From assembly GCA_017399065.1 (NCBI GenBank), contig JAFQEL010000014.1, positions 1 to 62,668 on the forward strand: DNA of 62,668 nt, written 5' to 3'. Origin of the DNA: Clostridia bacterium. GTDB taxonomy: Bacteria; Bacillota; Clostridia; Oscillospirales; Acutalibacteraceae. The translations under genes were made by a program, and so were the position numbers. The notes beneath the pieces were generated by a model. That model was given only the letters and a program-made list of their open reading frames with translations. It had not been told where the DNA came from and made no database searches. Shown one piece after another: positions 32,405 to 41,478 of this stretch. Within the stretch, counting starts at the first letter, position 1. Every line of letters begins with the position of its first letter.

Positions 32405-33040
32405 TTACGCTTTCTTGCAAGTGTCTTTGATTACGACGAAGCTGCCCTTGGGGCCCGGGATGGCACCCTTGATAGCGATGAGGTTGTTCTCAACGTCGAT
32501 CTTGACAATGCTCAGATTCTGAACTGTTACTTTCTCATGGCCGAGGTGACCTGCGAGTTTCTTTCCCTTGTAAACACGGGAAGGATCACTACATGCACCG
32601 AGGGAACCTGCGTGTCTTGCAACAGGACCTGTACCGTGAGTTTCCTTGAGGCGAGAGAAATTCCATCTCTTGATTGCGCCTGCTGTGCCTTTACCTTTGC
32701 TTGTGCCGGTAACGTCTACGCTGTCACCAACTGCAAAGATGTCAGCCTTGATAACGTCGCCAACGTTTACTGAAGAGATATCGGAGAGTCTGAACTCTCT
32801 GAGAACCTTCTTGGGAGCGACGTCTGCCTTAGCAAAGTGACCCTTGAGGGGCTTTGTAAGACGCTCGACCTTTACATCCTGGAAGCCGAGCTGAACGGAC
32901 TCGTAACCGTCGTTCTCAAGTGTCTTCTTCTGTGTTACGGGGCAGGGACCTGCCTCAACAACAGTAACCGGAACGACCTTGCCGTTTGCGTCGAAGATCT
33001 GTGTCATACCGATCTTCTTGCCGATGATACCTTTTTGCAT
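32405..33040 (-). CDS. rplC: 50S ribosomal protein L3
   Basis: 211 residues from the ATG at 33038-33040 ([16 protein letters not shown]); upstream open frame has no homology. Contains the [17 protein letters not shown] extension toward the peptidyl-transferase centre. About 95 nt after rpsJ. Confidence 0.97.
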   Translation of the reverse strand: MQKGIIGKKIGMTQIFDANGKVVPVTVVEAGPCPVTQKKTLENDGYESVQLGFQDVKVERLTKPLKGHFAKADVAPKKVLREFRLSDISSVNVGDVIKADIFAVGDSVDVTGTSKGKGTAGAIKRWNFSRLKETHGTGPVARHAGSLGACSDPSRVYKGKKLAGHLGHEKVTVQNLSIVKIDVENNLIAIKGAIPGPKGSFVVIKDTCKKA

Positions 33041-33135
33041 TTTGACTTTTCTCCTTTCGGTTATTGGTTGGCGTTCAGCCAACATGACCTGTGAGAGCTA
33101 TATTATGATGTATATAATATAGGGAACAGGCAATT

Positions 33136-33447
33136 TTACAGCTTGATTTCGATCTCAACACCTGCGGGAAGTTCAAGTGCTGTGAGAGCCTCAACAGTCT
33201 TGTTTGAGGGTCTTACGATGTCGATAAGCCTTTTGTGTGTTCTCTGCTCGAACTGCTCACGGGAATCCTTATACTTGTGAACAGCACGGAGAATTGTGAC
33301 GACCTCTTTTTCGGTCGGCAGCGGAACGGGACCGGAAACCTGAGCGTTTGTACGTCTTGCTGTTTCGACGATCTTCTCTGCTGCTTTGTCTACGAGGTTG
33401 TGATCGTAGCTCTTGAGTCTGATTCTGATTTTGTTTTTGACTGCCAT
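33136..33447 (-). CDS. rpsJ: 30S ribosomal protein S10
   Basis: 103 residues from the ATG at 33445-33447 ([16 protein letters not shown]) with AGGAGG 7 nt upstream. Also the NusE transcription antitermination factor. First gene of the S10-spc-alpha operon. A 44-codon upstream open extension is leader RNA, not protein. Confidence 0.97.
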   Translation of the reverse strand: MAVKNKIRIRLKSYDHNLVDKAAEKIVETARRTNAQVSGPVPLPTEKEVVTILRAVHKYKDSREQFEQRTHKRLIDIVRPSNKTVEALTALELPAGVEIEIKL

Positions 33448-33757
33448 TTTTGCGCCTCCTAAAAATTTGGCGGGCAACACTTTTAGCACACGCTGCCGGG
33501 TGTTTCCAACAGCTACATTCAAAATCCGGAAAAGTATTCTTCCCTGAGTACTTTCCGGCTGGCTAAAGTGCAATTTCACCTATACCGCATCCGTGAGATG
33601 AACGCGCAGTACACCCGTGAGATGAGCGCACCTGAGGTGAGAACTATTACTAGTCGCCCGGTTCAATGATCGGACATGCTCCACGGAAATTCCCTGCTTC
33701 AAAGAGCAGCCACCTTCCGTTTCCACGCATATCTGCACACTATCCTATTTAGCATGC
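33448..33757 (-). promoter_or_regulatory. Long structured 5' leader of the S10 operon
   Basis: About 310 nt between promoter and rpsJ. It contains several hairpins, among them CTGCT/AGCAG around 33697-33712 and CACC/GGTG near 33631-33641. A tandem motif on the plus strand starts CCGTGAGATGA at 33591 and again at 33615, with a diverged third copy CCTGAGGTGA at 33631. Such leaders usually bind an operon-encoded r-protein; which one is not determined here. Confidence 0.55.
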
Positions 33758-33763
33758 TCTCGT

Positions 33764-33792
33764 ATTGTATCATAGTGCACAAACATTGTCAA
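33764..33792 (-). promoter_or_regulatory. Promoter of the S10-spc-alpha operon
   Basis: TTGACA (33787-33792), 17-nt spacer, TACAAT (33764-33769). Divergent from the fhs promoter about 120 nt to the right. Confidence 0.88.
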
Positions 33793-33913
33793 CCAAATTT
33801 GTAAAAAAAATAGAATTTTTTTAATTTTTATTATTATATATAAAGGAGAGTCTTTTCAGCCCTCTGATTTGTTAAAAATAACATAAAAATCACTATACTT
33901 TTTGTTAAAACCG

Positions 33914-33922
33914 TGTTATAAT
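33914..33922 (+). promoter_or_regulatory. Extended -10 promoter of fhs
   Basis: TGTTATAAT with no good -35 at the right spacing; an extended -10 promoter about 50 nt before the fhs ATG. Confidence 0.55.
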
Positions 33923-33969
33923 CCATTTTGTTACTATTCTTTACACTATTGAGATTGGAGATATCACCT

Positions 33970-35640
33970 ATGTTAACAGATATTGAAATAGCTCAGTCCG
34001 CTAAAATGAAGCCTATTACCGAGATTGCCGAGGCAGCAGGTATTCCCGTAGACTGCCTTGAGCCCTACGGCAAGTACAAGGCTAAGATCAATCTCGGCGA
34101 CATCCCTGCAGATTACGATAAAAAAGGCAAGCTTGTACTTGTCACAGCTATCACACCCACACCCGCAGGCGAAGGTAAGACAACTACAACAATCGGTCTT
34201 GCTGACGGTATGAGGAAAATCGGCAAGAATGTTATGGTCGCACTCCGTGAGCCTTCGCTCGGCCCCGTATTCGGAATCAAGGGCGGTGCCGCAGGCGGCG
34301 GTTACGCTCAGGTTGTACCGATGGAGGATATCAACCTTCACTTCACTGGCGACTTCCACGCAATCGGCGCTGCAAACAACCTGCTTGCCGCTATGCTCGA
34401 CAACCATATATATCAGGGTAACTCGCTCAACATCGACCCGAGAAGAATCACCTGGAAGCGCTGCGTTGATATGAACGACAGACAGCTTCGTTTCGTTACC
34501 GACGGTCTCGGCGGCAGAATCAACGGTGTACCCCGTGAGGACGGTTACGATATCACCGTTGCTTCCGAAATTATGGCTGTGCTCTGCCTTTCAACATCAA
34601 TGACCGACCTTAAGGAAAGACTTTCAAGAATTATTGTTGGCTACACATACGATGAGAAGCCCGTAACAGCAGGCGAGCTTAAGGCTGCAGGCGCTATGGC
34701 GGCGCTGCTCAAAGATGCTATCAAGCCCAACCTTGTACAGACACTCGAGGGCACACCCGCACTTGTACACGGCGGTCCCTTCGCCAACATTGCACACGGC
34801 TGTAACTCCGTTATGGCAACAAAGCTTGCAATGAGACTCGGCGACTACGCTATCACAGAGGCAGGCTTCGGCGCAGACCTCGGTGCAGAGAAATTCCTTG
34901 ACATCAAGTGCCGCTACGCAGGTATTGCACCAAGTGCGGCAGTTATCGTCGCCACTATCCGTGCACTCAAAATGCACGGCGGTGTACCCAAGACAGAGCT
35001 CGGCGCAGAAAACCTCGAGGCTCTCGAAAAAGGTATACCCAACCTTCTCCGTCACGTTTCCAACATCAAGGATGTTTATAAGATTCCGAGCGTTGTTGCA
35101 GTCAACCGCTTCCCGACCGATACAGATGCAGAAATTGAGCTCGTTATCAACAAGTGCAAGGAGCTTGGCGTAAACGTTGTGCTTTCAACTGTTTGGGCAA
35201 ACGGCGGTGACGGCGGCGTTGAGCTTGCTGAAGAAGTTGTAAGACTTTGCGAGCAGCCCAATGATAACTTCACATTTGCTTACGAGCTTGAAGGCAGTAT
35301 TGAGAGCAAGATTGAAGCAATCGTCAAGAAGATTTACAGAGGTGCAGGTATCAGCATTCTGCCTGCCGCAAAGAAGCAGATCGATATGCTCACTTCCCTC
35401 GGCTATGCAAATCTTCCCGTATGTGTTGCAAAGACACAGTACAGCTTCTCTGACGATGCAACAAAAATCGGCGCGCCCGAAGGCTTTACAGTCACAATCA
35501 AGAACATCAAAATTTCAGCAGGCGCAGGATTTATCGTTGTGCTCACCGGTGACATTATGACAATGCCCGGTCTGCCCAAGGTACCTGCCGCAGAGAGAAT
35601 CGACGTTGACGAAGCAGGCGTAATCACAGGTCTGTTCTGA
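33970..35640 (+). CDS. fhs: Formate-tetrahydrofolate ligase
   Basis: 556 residues from the ATG at 33970 behind TTGGAGAT (an in-frame TTG 14 codons upstream is unlikely). Makes 10-formyl-THF from formate, ATP and THF for purine and formyl-Met synthesis. P-loop [13 protein letters not shown] at about 64-76; conserved [14 protein letters not shown] and [12 protein letters not shown]. Monocistronic: own promoter and terminator. Confidence 0.97.
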   Translation: MLTDIEIAQSAKMKPITEIAEAAGIPVDCLEPYGKYKAKINLGDIPADYDKKGKLVLVTAITPTPAGEGKTTTTIGLADGMRKIGKNVMVALREPSLGPVFGIKGGAAGGGYAQVVPMEDINLHFTGDFHAIGAANNLLAAMLDNHIYQGNSLNIDPRRITWKRCVDMNDRQLRFVTDGLGGRINGVPREDGYDITVASEIMAVLCLSTSMTDLKERLSRIIVGYTYDEKPVTAGELKAAGAMAALLKDAIKPNLVQTLEGTPALVHGGPFANIAHGCNSVMATKLAMRLGDYAITEAGFGADLGAEKFLDIKCRYAGIAPSAAVIVATIRALKMHGGVPKTELGAENLEALEKGIPNLLRHVSNIKDVYKIPSVVAVNRFPTDTDAEIELVINKCKELGVNVVLSTVWANGGDGGVELAEEVVRLCEQPNDNFTFAYELEGSIESKIEAIVKKIYRGAGISILPAAKKQIDMLTSLGYANLPVCVAKTQYSFSDDATKIGAPEGFTVTIKNIKISAGAGFIVVLTGDIMTMPGLPKVPAAERIDVDEAGVITGLF

Positions 35641-35671
35641 TAAAGAAGAAGCACAAAAGACCTCCGCTTAT

Positions 35672-35706
35672 TGCCGAGTGTTCGTAAGGACACTCGGCAG
35701 TTTTAT
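35672..35706 (+). terminator. Terminator of fhs
   Basis: Perfect 10-bp stem TGCCGAGTGT/ACACTCGGCA with 8-nt loop, then GTTTTATT. It also forms the first unit of the repeat array that follows. Confidence 0.85.
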
Positions 35707-35826
35707 TCGCCATAAGGCGAGTTTTATTGCTTAGCAGTTTTATTGTGCTTTACACAGTGTTATTGTCCTTCGGACAGTTTGATGCGAATAAAATAACACT
35801 GAAGCCGCAAGGCTTCAATATCACTT
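35699..35826. repeat. Array of mini-hairpins joined by AGTTTTATTG linkers
   Basis: Small hairpins (TCGCCATAAGGCGA, TGTGCTTTACACA, TGTCCTTCGGACA, GAAGCCGCAAGGCTTC) alternate with the near-identical linker AGTTTTATT(G/C), repeated about five times. Non-coding; the rest of the space to 35920 shows nothing recognisable. Confidence 0.6.
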
Positions 35827-35919
35827 GTACACACCGAAAAAACATTTTAAGATTTGCATAATTGCATTCAAAGCAAATAACCCACTATGACCCTTTCAAG
35901 CTGAAAGTATCGCTTTTTA

Positions 35920-35961
35920 TATAAAAAATCGGGAGCACTTCATTACAAAGTGTCTCCCGAT
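35920..35961 (-). terminator. Bidirectional terminator after the membrane-protein gene
   Basis: ATCGGGAG.CACTT stem with a one-base bulge and a 7-nt loop; U-runs on both sides (TTTTTTA on minus, ATTTTTATTT on plus). About 75 nt beyond the stop of the minus-strand gene at 36036. Confidence 0.8.
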
Positions 35962-36035
35962 AATTTTTATTTCCTTACCAACCCACCAATTGCGGAGGTC
36001 TTTTTACGTTCGCTATTCAAATTCACAGTTTACAA

Positions 36036-37106
36036 TCATTCCGATATTGTTTTTCCTATTGATTTATAAACCAACGGATTATCATAATCCTCATAGCTCT
36101 TGTTTTTGTTTTCTTCATTCGTACAATTATCTTTGAGCCACATATACCGTGTGCCGTCAGGTGTTTCATAGATGTAGCAGTAATAGTTATCCATATCATA
36201 CTCGCCGTCAGCCAACGGATAAAAAGCCGAGTAATCCTCTAAAAAAACTTCTTCGGCATCCGCAGGTAAGCCGCCGTCAGTTTTTACAAAGGTTTCTTCA
36301 AAACAGACAACCGACTTAAAATCTTCAGAAACAATAACATCGGGCTCACTTGTGATGCCCCAAGCTATGATGCCGAACACAACTGCAATAACTATAAAAG
36401 CTTTTAACACAGGAGGAAAAAGCTTCTTTTCATTTCTTTCATATCTTTCTTCTGCTTTTTGCAGTATCAATTCTCGTTTGTCAAATGTTTTTCTGTAAAG
36501 AGCTGAAAGCCAAGCTTTTATATAAAATTTTGACGAAAGCAGTTTAACCAACAGATATTCGGGAACAAAAAACAGAAGATTTATAACGATTAAGCCGGAA
36601 TGCATAAACAAAAGAAGATTTCTTACAAGCTTAAGAAACTTTTTTCTGTTTGTGATATTTACATCTGCAACTCTTATGCTGCCGCTTTCTGTTTCTGCAC
36701 GAGGAAAAACATAAATAAGCGGAACCAAATCAAAAAAATCAGCAAGGCTCCCGTTGCATACTCCGCGGAGACCATCGGTTAAATTTATGACTATACCTGA
36801 ACAATCTGATCCTTTTATTTCATACTTTACAGAGGCATTAAGAACAGTATCGGGTAATTTCTGAGCCGCCTTTTTAGCAAGCTTTGTAAGAATTCGGTTT
36901 TTCAGACTGTCATTTTTATCGCTATCATCTATTTCATTAACAGCATCAATCAACTCATCCATAGCAGAAGTTTCTGCAAGAAACTGAAAATTTTCACTTT
37001 GCACAAAAACCTCAACAACGCTCTCGGAAGGTATAATATACTTTTGATCTTGGATAGTGACAGACATTTTTGCAGTTGTGCTGTTATTTTTAAAAGTTAC
37101 ATACAT
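36036..37106 (-). CDS. Membrane protein of unknown function
   Basis: 356 residues, not recognised. An N-terminal soluble region of about 165 residues starts MYVTFKNNSTTAKMSV and looks beta-rich at first. A hydrophobic segment follows (LLLFMHSGLIVINLLFFV), then a basic stretch, a second one (AFIVIAVVFGIIAWGI) near residue 245, and a C-terminal acidic, Tyr/Asp-rich domain of about 100 residues. Two-pass topology with both ends on the same side is likely. It follows the AGE epimerase gene by 148 nt on the same strand. Confidence 0.7.
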   Translation of the reverse strand: MYVTFKNNSTTAKMSVTIQDQKYIIPSESVVEVFVQSENFQFLAETSAMDELIDAVNEIDDSDKNDSLKNRILTKLAKKAAQKLPDTVLNASVKYEIKGSDCSGIVINLTDGLRGVCNGSLADFFDLVPLIYVFPRAETESGSIRVADVNITNRKKFLKLVRNLLLFMHSGLIVINLLFFVPEYLLVKLLSSKFYIKAWLSALYRKTFDKRELILQKAEERYERNEKKLFPPVLKAFIVIAVVFGIIAWGITSEPDVIVSEDFKSVVCFEETFVKTDGGLPADAEEVFLEDYSAFYPLADGEYDMDNYYCYIYETPDGTRYMWLKDNCTNEENKNKSYEDYDNPLVYKSIGKTISE

Positions 37107-37155
37107 AAGCTTCTCCTGTTTTCTGCCGATTCAAAGAAAATAAAGCAGAATTAAG

Positions 37156-37184
37156 ACAACGGCAGGGGCAAGCCCCTGCCCTAC
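37156..37184. repeat. Intergenic palindromic repeat, copy 3
   Basis: ACAACG, perfect GGCAGGGGC/GCCCCTGCC arms around AA, then CTAC. Shares both flanks with copies at 15129 and 15184, although the stem differs. Confidence 0.6.
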
Positions 37185-37221
37185 ATTATGACAAACAAAT
37201 ATGTTGCGATTTCAAATTTAC

Positions 37222-37248
37222 AAAGGGAGCCCTATACAGTCTCCCTTT
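37222..37248 (-). other. Stem-loop after the AGE epimerase gene
   Basis: AAAGGGAG/CTCCCTTT arms with an 11-nt loop, 7 nt past the stop codon. The minus-strand downstream tract is not U-rich, so termination would be weak. Confidence 0.35.
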
Positions 37249-37254
37249 CGCATT

Positions 37255-38457
37255 TTATTTTTCAATAATCTCGGTGAGCATAAGGTCAACGAGAGAGAGG
37301 CATCTCGGCACATGGAACGGGCCTTTGAATGTACTGCCCTTACAGGCAGGCTGTGTGGGCTTACCGTCACGACGAAGATAGCCGTACCACTCACCATAAG
37401 GCTCGTCGGCAAAATACTGCTTGCAGTAGTCAAGCACCTGACAGAAAATATCAAAGTATTTTTCATCGCCGGTGTCACGGTAAATCATAAGCGAAGCAAT
37501 AAGTGCTTCGTTGTGCGGCCACCAGAGCTTCATATCGTGCTCATATGCTTCGGGCGGATTGCCGAGACAGTCGATAAAATAGAGAATACCGCCGTATTCC
37601 TTATCCCAACCGGCATTGAAAGCGAGGTCAAAAATCTCAACAGCTTTTGCGTGAAGCTCTTTATCACCGATTTCGTTTGCACGCTCCATAAGGAACCAGC
37701 TGCACTCGATATCGTGACCGGGGTTGACCATTCTGCCGTCGGTATAATTGAGCCTTGCAGTACCGTCGGGAGCAACGTTTTCAAGCGTACAACCGAGCTC
37801 GGGCTTGAAGTGGTATGCAAATATATCGTGAACACATTCATCGGATCTTGAATCGTAAAGTGCGGCATTTTCGGGATCGACACGCTTCATAACGGCGGTA
37901 ACGTTGAGAAGTATCATCGGGATACCGAGTGCTCTGCCGCTGCGGGTTTCGGGCACGGTTTTCGGGCCCATACCTGTCGGGTCGGGCATACCGTGGTTGA
38001 GATTCCAGTACATCTCGTATGCTCTTTTGGCACGCTCAAGGTGCTCTTTCTCGCCCGTAACGCCGTAATATTCGGCATTTGCTATGCAGTAAAAGGCTTC
38101 GGAGAAGCAGTATCTTCTCTGGCGCAGAGGCTGTCCGTCCTCGGTGACGGTGAAATAAAGTCTGCCGCCTGCATCACGGTTGACACAGTGCTCCTCAAGG
38201 AAATCAAGACAGCTCTTTGAAGCGGCAAGCCATTCTTCCTTTACGCCGTATGTACGGCATAGCCACGCATATATCCAGCCGCAACGGCCCTGCATCCATA
38301 CGCTCTTGTCGGTTGAAAAGACCTTGCCCTCTCTGTCAAGGCAGGTATAAACGCCGCCGTGTTCGGTATCCATACCGTTTTTAAGCCAAAAATCAGCACA
38401 GTCATTGAGCTGAGAACGAACCCAGCTGCGGATTTCGATAAGCTTTTCTTTATTCAT
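37255..38457 (-). CDS. AGE-family sugar epimerase/isomerase
   Basis: 400 residues, (alpha/alpha)6-barrel N-acylglucosamine 2-epimerase family. Histidines of the catalytic pocket occur in NPGHDIECSW, WPHNEALIA and GPFHVPR. Possible reactions: GlcNAc/ManNAc 2-epimerisation (sialic-acid use) or cellobiose/mannose isomerisation; the sequence alone does not decide. No sialic-acid genes are adjacent. Strong CGGAGG ribosome binding site; promoter overlaps a 22-bp inverted repeat. Confidence 0.9.
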   Translation of the reverse strand: MNKEKLIEIRSWVRSQLNDCADFWLKNGMDTEHGGVYTCLDREGKVFSTDKSVWMQGRCGWIYAWLCRTYGVKEEWLAASKSCLDFLEEHCVNRDAGGRLYFTVTEDGQPLRQRRYCFSEAFYCIANAEYYGVTGEKEHLERAKRAYEMYWNLNHGMPDPTGMGPKTVPETRSGRALGIPMILLNVTAVMKRVDPENAALYDSRSDECVHDIFAYHFKPELGCTLENVAPDGTARLNYTDGRMVNPGHDIECSWFLMERANEIGDKELHAKAVEIFDLAFNAGWDKEYGGILYFIDCLGNPPEAYEHDMKLWWPHNEALIASLMIYRDTGDEKYFDIFCQVLDYCKQYFADEPYGEWYGYLRRDGKPTQPACKGSTFKGPFHVPRCLSLVDLMLTEIIEK

Positions 38458-38489
38458 AAAACTTTCCTCCGATTTATATTACTTACTTT

Positions 38490-38532
38490 ACTATAGCATA
38501 TTAATACAGATTTGAAAAGTACACTTTTCAAA
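38490..38532 (-). promoter_or_regulatory. AGE-gene promoter overlapped by 22-bp inverted repeat
   Basis: TTTTCA (38513-38518), 17-nt spacer, TATAGT (38490-38495). The -35 lies inside a perfect inverted repeat with arms TTTGAAAAGT/ACTTTTCAAA and a 2-bp centre (38511-38532), a likely repressor or activator site. Confidence 0.6.
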
Positions 38533-38536
38533 CAAA

Positions 38537-38573
38537 AGTAAAAGACCGCAACCTCATGTTGCGGTCTTTTACT
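38537..38573. other. Orphan terminator-like hairpin between divergent genes
   Basis: Perfect 16-bp stem (AGTAAAAGACCGCAAC) with a 5-nt loop. No known transcript runs into it from either side, because the flanking genes diverge. Could end a small RNA from 38580-38800 or shield the divergent promoters. Confidence 0.45.
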
Positions 38574-38700
38574 GCTTCTAACCCGTAACGGGCTACACAA
38601 AAAGGGAATATAGAAAGGCATTTGTAGGACTTCAAATAGCCTATTGCAAAAGCAAAGCTTCTGCCACACCTGCTTTTGCCCCCTTATCGTACATCGACTC

Positions 38701-38755
38701 TGTAACATAACTGTAAACGGTTTGTAACACAACAGTAAACGCAGTGTTGCATTTA
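38701..38755 (+). promoter_or_regulatory. Tandem 11-bp repeats, response-regulator binding sites
   Basis: Four to five exact-period repeats: TGTAACATAAC, TGTAAACGGTT, TGTAACACAAC, AGTAAACGCAG and a degenerate TGTTGCATTTA. Eleven-bp direct repeats are the hallmark of OmpR/PhoB-family binding. They abut the -35 of the response-regulator promoter, suggesting autoregulation. Confidence 0.7.
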
Positions 38756-38775
38756 TTTTACGAAAGTGGTAGAAT
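38747..38775 (+). promoter_or_regulatory. Promoter of the two-component operon
   Basis: TTGCAT (38747-38752), 17-nt spacer, TAGAAT (38770-38775), directly downstream of the 11-bp repeats. The weak boxes fit a promoter needing an activator. Confidence 0.65.
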
Positions 38776-38810
38776 AAAAGCAACAAAGTATTTAACGCAG
38801 GTGATTTTAA

Positions 38811-39482
38811 ATGGCTGTTATTCTTGTAGTTGAGGATAATAAAAACACACAGCTCCTGACCGCAACAAGGCTCAAACCCTATTTCGATGTTGTATGTGCC
38901 GATGACGGACTTGATGCACTTGATGTTTTTTATTCACGTCATATCGACCTTGTTATCAGCGATATTATGATGCCGAATATGGACGGCTTTGAGCTTCTGC
39001 AGCGTATACGCAGCGAAGGCTTCAACACGCCCGTACTGCTGCTTACGGCAAAGCAGGCTCTGCAGGACAAGCGTGAGGGCTTCAACCTCGGCACCGATGA
39101 CTACGTAACAAAGCCTGTTGATTACGACGAGCTTCTGCTCAGGGTCAACGCTCTGCTCCGCCGTGCAAGAATCGCTACGGAACGTCAGATAAAAATAGGC
39201 AAGCTTTCCATAGACGATGCAGAACATACCGCGATATACGACGGCGAATCCATTCCGCTTTCACGCAAAGAATTTGACCTGCTGTATAAATTCCTTTCAT
39301 ACCCCGGAAAGATCTTTACCAAAAAGCAGATACTCGACGAGATATGGGGCATCGACTCCGAGTGTACGGAAGACACCATCAAAACTCATATCAACCGTCT
39401 TCGCAACAAGCTCGACGGATGCAATGAAATTGAAATAATAACAATCAAGGGCTTTGGCTACAAGGTTGAAATAACAAAATGA
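38811..39482 (+). CDS. OmpR/PhoB-family response regulator
   Basis: 223 residues. Receiver domain with phosphoacceptor Asp51 (DLVISDIMMP) and conserved Lys in TKPVDYDELLLR; winged-helix DNA-binding domain from about 125 (LSRKEFDLLYKFL, INRLRNKL). Overlaps the kinase gene by 4 nt. Its own promoter carries tandem 11-bp repeats. Signal and targets unknown. Confidence 0.93.
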   Translation: MAVILVVEDNKNTQLLTATRLKPYFDVVCADDGLDALDVFYSRHIDLVISDIMMPNMDGFELLQRIRSEGFNTPVLLLTAKQALQDKREGFNLGTDDYVTKPVDYDELLLRVNALLRRARIATERQIKIGKLSIDDAEHTAIYDGESIPLSRKEFDLLYKFLSYPGKIFTKKQILDEIWGIDSECTEDTIKTHINRLRNKLDGCNEIEIITIKGFGYKVEITK

Positions 39483-40552
39483 TAAAAAAAACGAAAAAGA
39501 AAAGACAGGTACCTGCAGCAAAGGATATTCAGCTTAACAGAGGTCTTTCCCGTTGGTACACTCTGCAGACATTTATTATGCTGGGCATCAGCGGCTTTAC
39601 AACCATTGTTATGGATATGCTCAGCAAATATCTTCGTGACACGCCGGAATTTGACATACCGCGTTTGCTTGGCTATGTAGGAGTATTAATTGTAATTCTC
39701 GGCATCTTTATGCTGCTTCAGTACAGTGCGACAAAGCGTCACCTTGAAAAGATATACAACTCGGTTGAAATGCTTGCACACGGGCATTACGGCCACAAGC
39801 TCAAGGTAGGCAAATATACTGTTTTCCGCAGCCTTGCACTCGATATAAACCGACTCAGCGAAGAGCTCAAAAAAGTACATATGCTCCGCACGGATTTTGT
39901 AAACAGCTATTCACATGAGTTTAAAACACCTATCTCCTCTATCAGCGGATTTGCACAGCTGCTGCTTGAAAAGGGCGACGAGATTACAGACGAGGAAAAA
40001 AAGAAATACCTGAAAATAATTGTACAAGAATCCGAAAGGCTTTCAAAGCTTTCGAGCGACTCTATCTTACTCTCACAGCTTGAGTCACAAAAAATACTTG
40101 CCGATACGGTACCTTACTCGCTTGATGAGCAGCTTCGCCGATGTGTCATAATGCTCTCAAACCAGTGGAGCGAAAAAAACATTGACCTTGTCGGTGACAT
40201 TGACGAGGTTATTTACAACGGCGACGAGGATATGATGCAGCACCTCTGGCTGAACCTGCTCAACAATGCAATCAAATTTACGCCCGAAGGCGGCACAATA
40301 ACGGTAAGCCTGAAACAAGATGGTGAAAAAATAATCGCATCAATTGCCGACACAGGTGAAGGTATGAGCGAAGAAATGGTACAGCGTATTTTTGACAAAT
40401 ACTATCAGGGCAACTCGGGCAAATCAGGCAACGGTCTCGGACTCGGTCTGTCGATTGTTTACCGTATAATTGTGCTCTGCAAAGCAAGAATCAAGGTTGA
40501 CAGCAAGCTCGGCGAGGGCACCACGTTTACTGTTGAACTCAAAAATAAATAA
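39479..40552 (+). CDS. Membrane sensor histidine kinase
   Basis: 357 residues. Two membrane helices (about 30-48 and 64-81) with only a short external loop, so it may sense the membrane or an intramembrane partner. HAMP-like linker, H-box SYSHEFKTP with His146, N-box HLWLNLLNNAIKFTP, G-boxes DTGEGM and GLGLGLSI. Pairs with the regulator encoded just upstream (4-nt overlap). Confidence 0.93.
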   Translation: MIKKTKKKRQVPAAKDIQLNRGLSRWYTLQTFIMLGISGFTTIVMDMLSKYLRDTPEFDIPRLLGYVGVLIVILGIFMLLQYSATKRHLEKIYNSVEMLAHGHYGHKLKVGKYTVFRSLALDINRLSEELKKVHMLRTDFVNSYSHEFKTPISSISGFAQLLLEKGDEITDEEKKKYLKIIVQESERLSKLSSDSILLSQLESQKILADTVPYSLDEQLRRCVIMLSNQWSEKNIDLVGDIDEVIYNGDEDMMQHLWLNLLNNAIKFTPEGGTITVSLKQDGEKIIASIADTGEGMSEEMVQRIFDKYYQGNSGKSGNGLGLGLSIVYRIIVLCKARIKVDSKLGEGTTFTVELKNK

Positions 40553-40560
40553 TACACCCA

Positions 40561-40594
40561 AAGCTTGTAAATGTGATTTACAAGCTTTTTTTTA
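40561..40594 (+). terminator. Terminator of the two-component operon
   Basis: Perfect 12-bp stem AAGCTTGTAAAT/ATTTACAAGCTT, 3-nt loop, then a run of T. Confidence 0.9.
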
Positions 40595-40605
40595 TATGTT
40601 ATACT
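40577..40605 (+). promoter_or_regulatory. Promoter of the PHP-ispE unit
   Basis: TTTACA (40577-40582), 17-nt spacer, TATACT (40600-40605). The -35 is embedded in the descending arm of the upstream terminator. Confidence 0.55.
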
Positions 40606-40637
40606 GATTATCGGATTTACAAATAGAGGTGTAAAAA

Positions 40638-41465
40638 ATGGCAATTTATAAAAACAGAACAGACCTTCATATGCATACTATAAGCTCATTTGACGGCAAC
40701 TACCCTGCCTCAGAAATGTGCGAGGCCGCAGTAGCAAACGATCTTACTACCATAGCTTTTACAGACCATTTTGATGTGGATTTTTACATTCAGCAAAACC
40801 TCGGCACACGTCAGCAGACAAGTTATGACGATATTATTTCTGCACGCGATGCATTTGCTGACAGACTTCAGGTGCTTGTCGGCATCGAAATGGGTCAGCC
40901 AACCTATGACCTTGAGCTTACCAAAAAATCGCTGGACAGATATAATTACGATTTTGTAATAGGCTCTATACATAATCTCCGCAAGGCCCCTGATTTCTGC
41001 GAGCTTGATTATACAACGCTTACTCAGGAAGATGTATACGCTCTGCTCGACAAATATTTTGAAGAGGAGCTTATACTTGCAAAGTGGAATGGATTTGATA
41101 CACTGGCTCATCTGACATATCCTATGAGATATATTGTACAATCGGGCAGATTCAATACCGACCTTTCACGCTACGATGATATAACAGACGAAATTTTCAA
41201 AGTGCTTGTCGCAAACGGCAAGGCGCTCGAGATAAATACAAGCGGTCTTCGTCAGCCCATTGGTAAGACAATGCCGACCGACAATTACGTGCGCCGTTTC
41301 AGAGAGCTCGGCGGTGAGCTTCTGACTCTCGGCTCCGATTCTCACTTTACCGCACACGTCGGCGCAAATATTGATGACGGATACGCAATCGCAGAAAGCT
41401 GCGGCTTTAAGTATGTAACATATTTCAAAGACAGAAAGCCCGTACAGGTAAAAATTGAAAAGTAA
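40638..41465 (+). CDS. PHP-domain phosphatase, histidinol-phosphatase family
   Basis: 275 residues. All PHP metal motifs are present: DLHMHT, TDHFD, EMGQP, GSIHN, an internal AHLTYP and GSDSH. The closest family is HisK-type histidinol-phosphatase of Firmicutes, but no his genes are nearby, so another phosphoester substrate is possible. 13 nt upstream of ispE and probably co-transcribed. Confidence 0.85.
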   Translation: MAIYKNRTDLHMHTISSFDGNYPASEMCEAAVANDLTTIAFTDHFDVDFYIQQNLGTRQQTSYDDIISARDAFADRLQVLVGIEMGQPTYDLELTKKSLDRYNYDFVIGSIHNLRKAPDFCELDYTTLTQEDVYALLDKYFEEELILAKWNGFDTLAHLTYPMRYIVQSGRFNTDLSRYDDITDEIFKVLVANGKALEINTSGLRQPIGKTMPTDNYVRRFRELGGELLTLGSDSHFTAHVGANIDDGYAIAESCGFKYVTYFKDRKPVQVKIEK

Positions 41466-41478
41466 AGGAGTAACTGTT

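Noticed and set aside
33448-33757. T-box or known riboswitch in the S10 leader
   Set aside because: No T-box sequence, no stem with specifier loop and no terminator before rpsJ; treated as an r-protein-type leader.
38454-38786. A 110-codon frame on the minus strand between the AGE epimerase and response-regulator genes
   Set aside because: It crosses the promoter, inverted repeat and hairpin features, and its composition is not protein-like.
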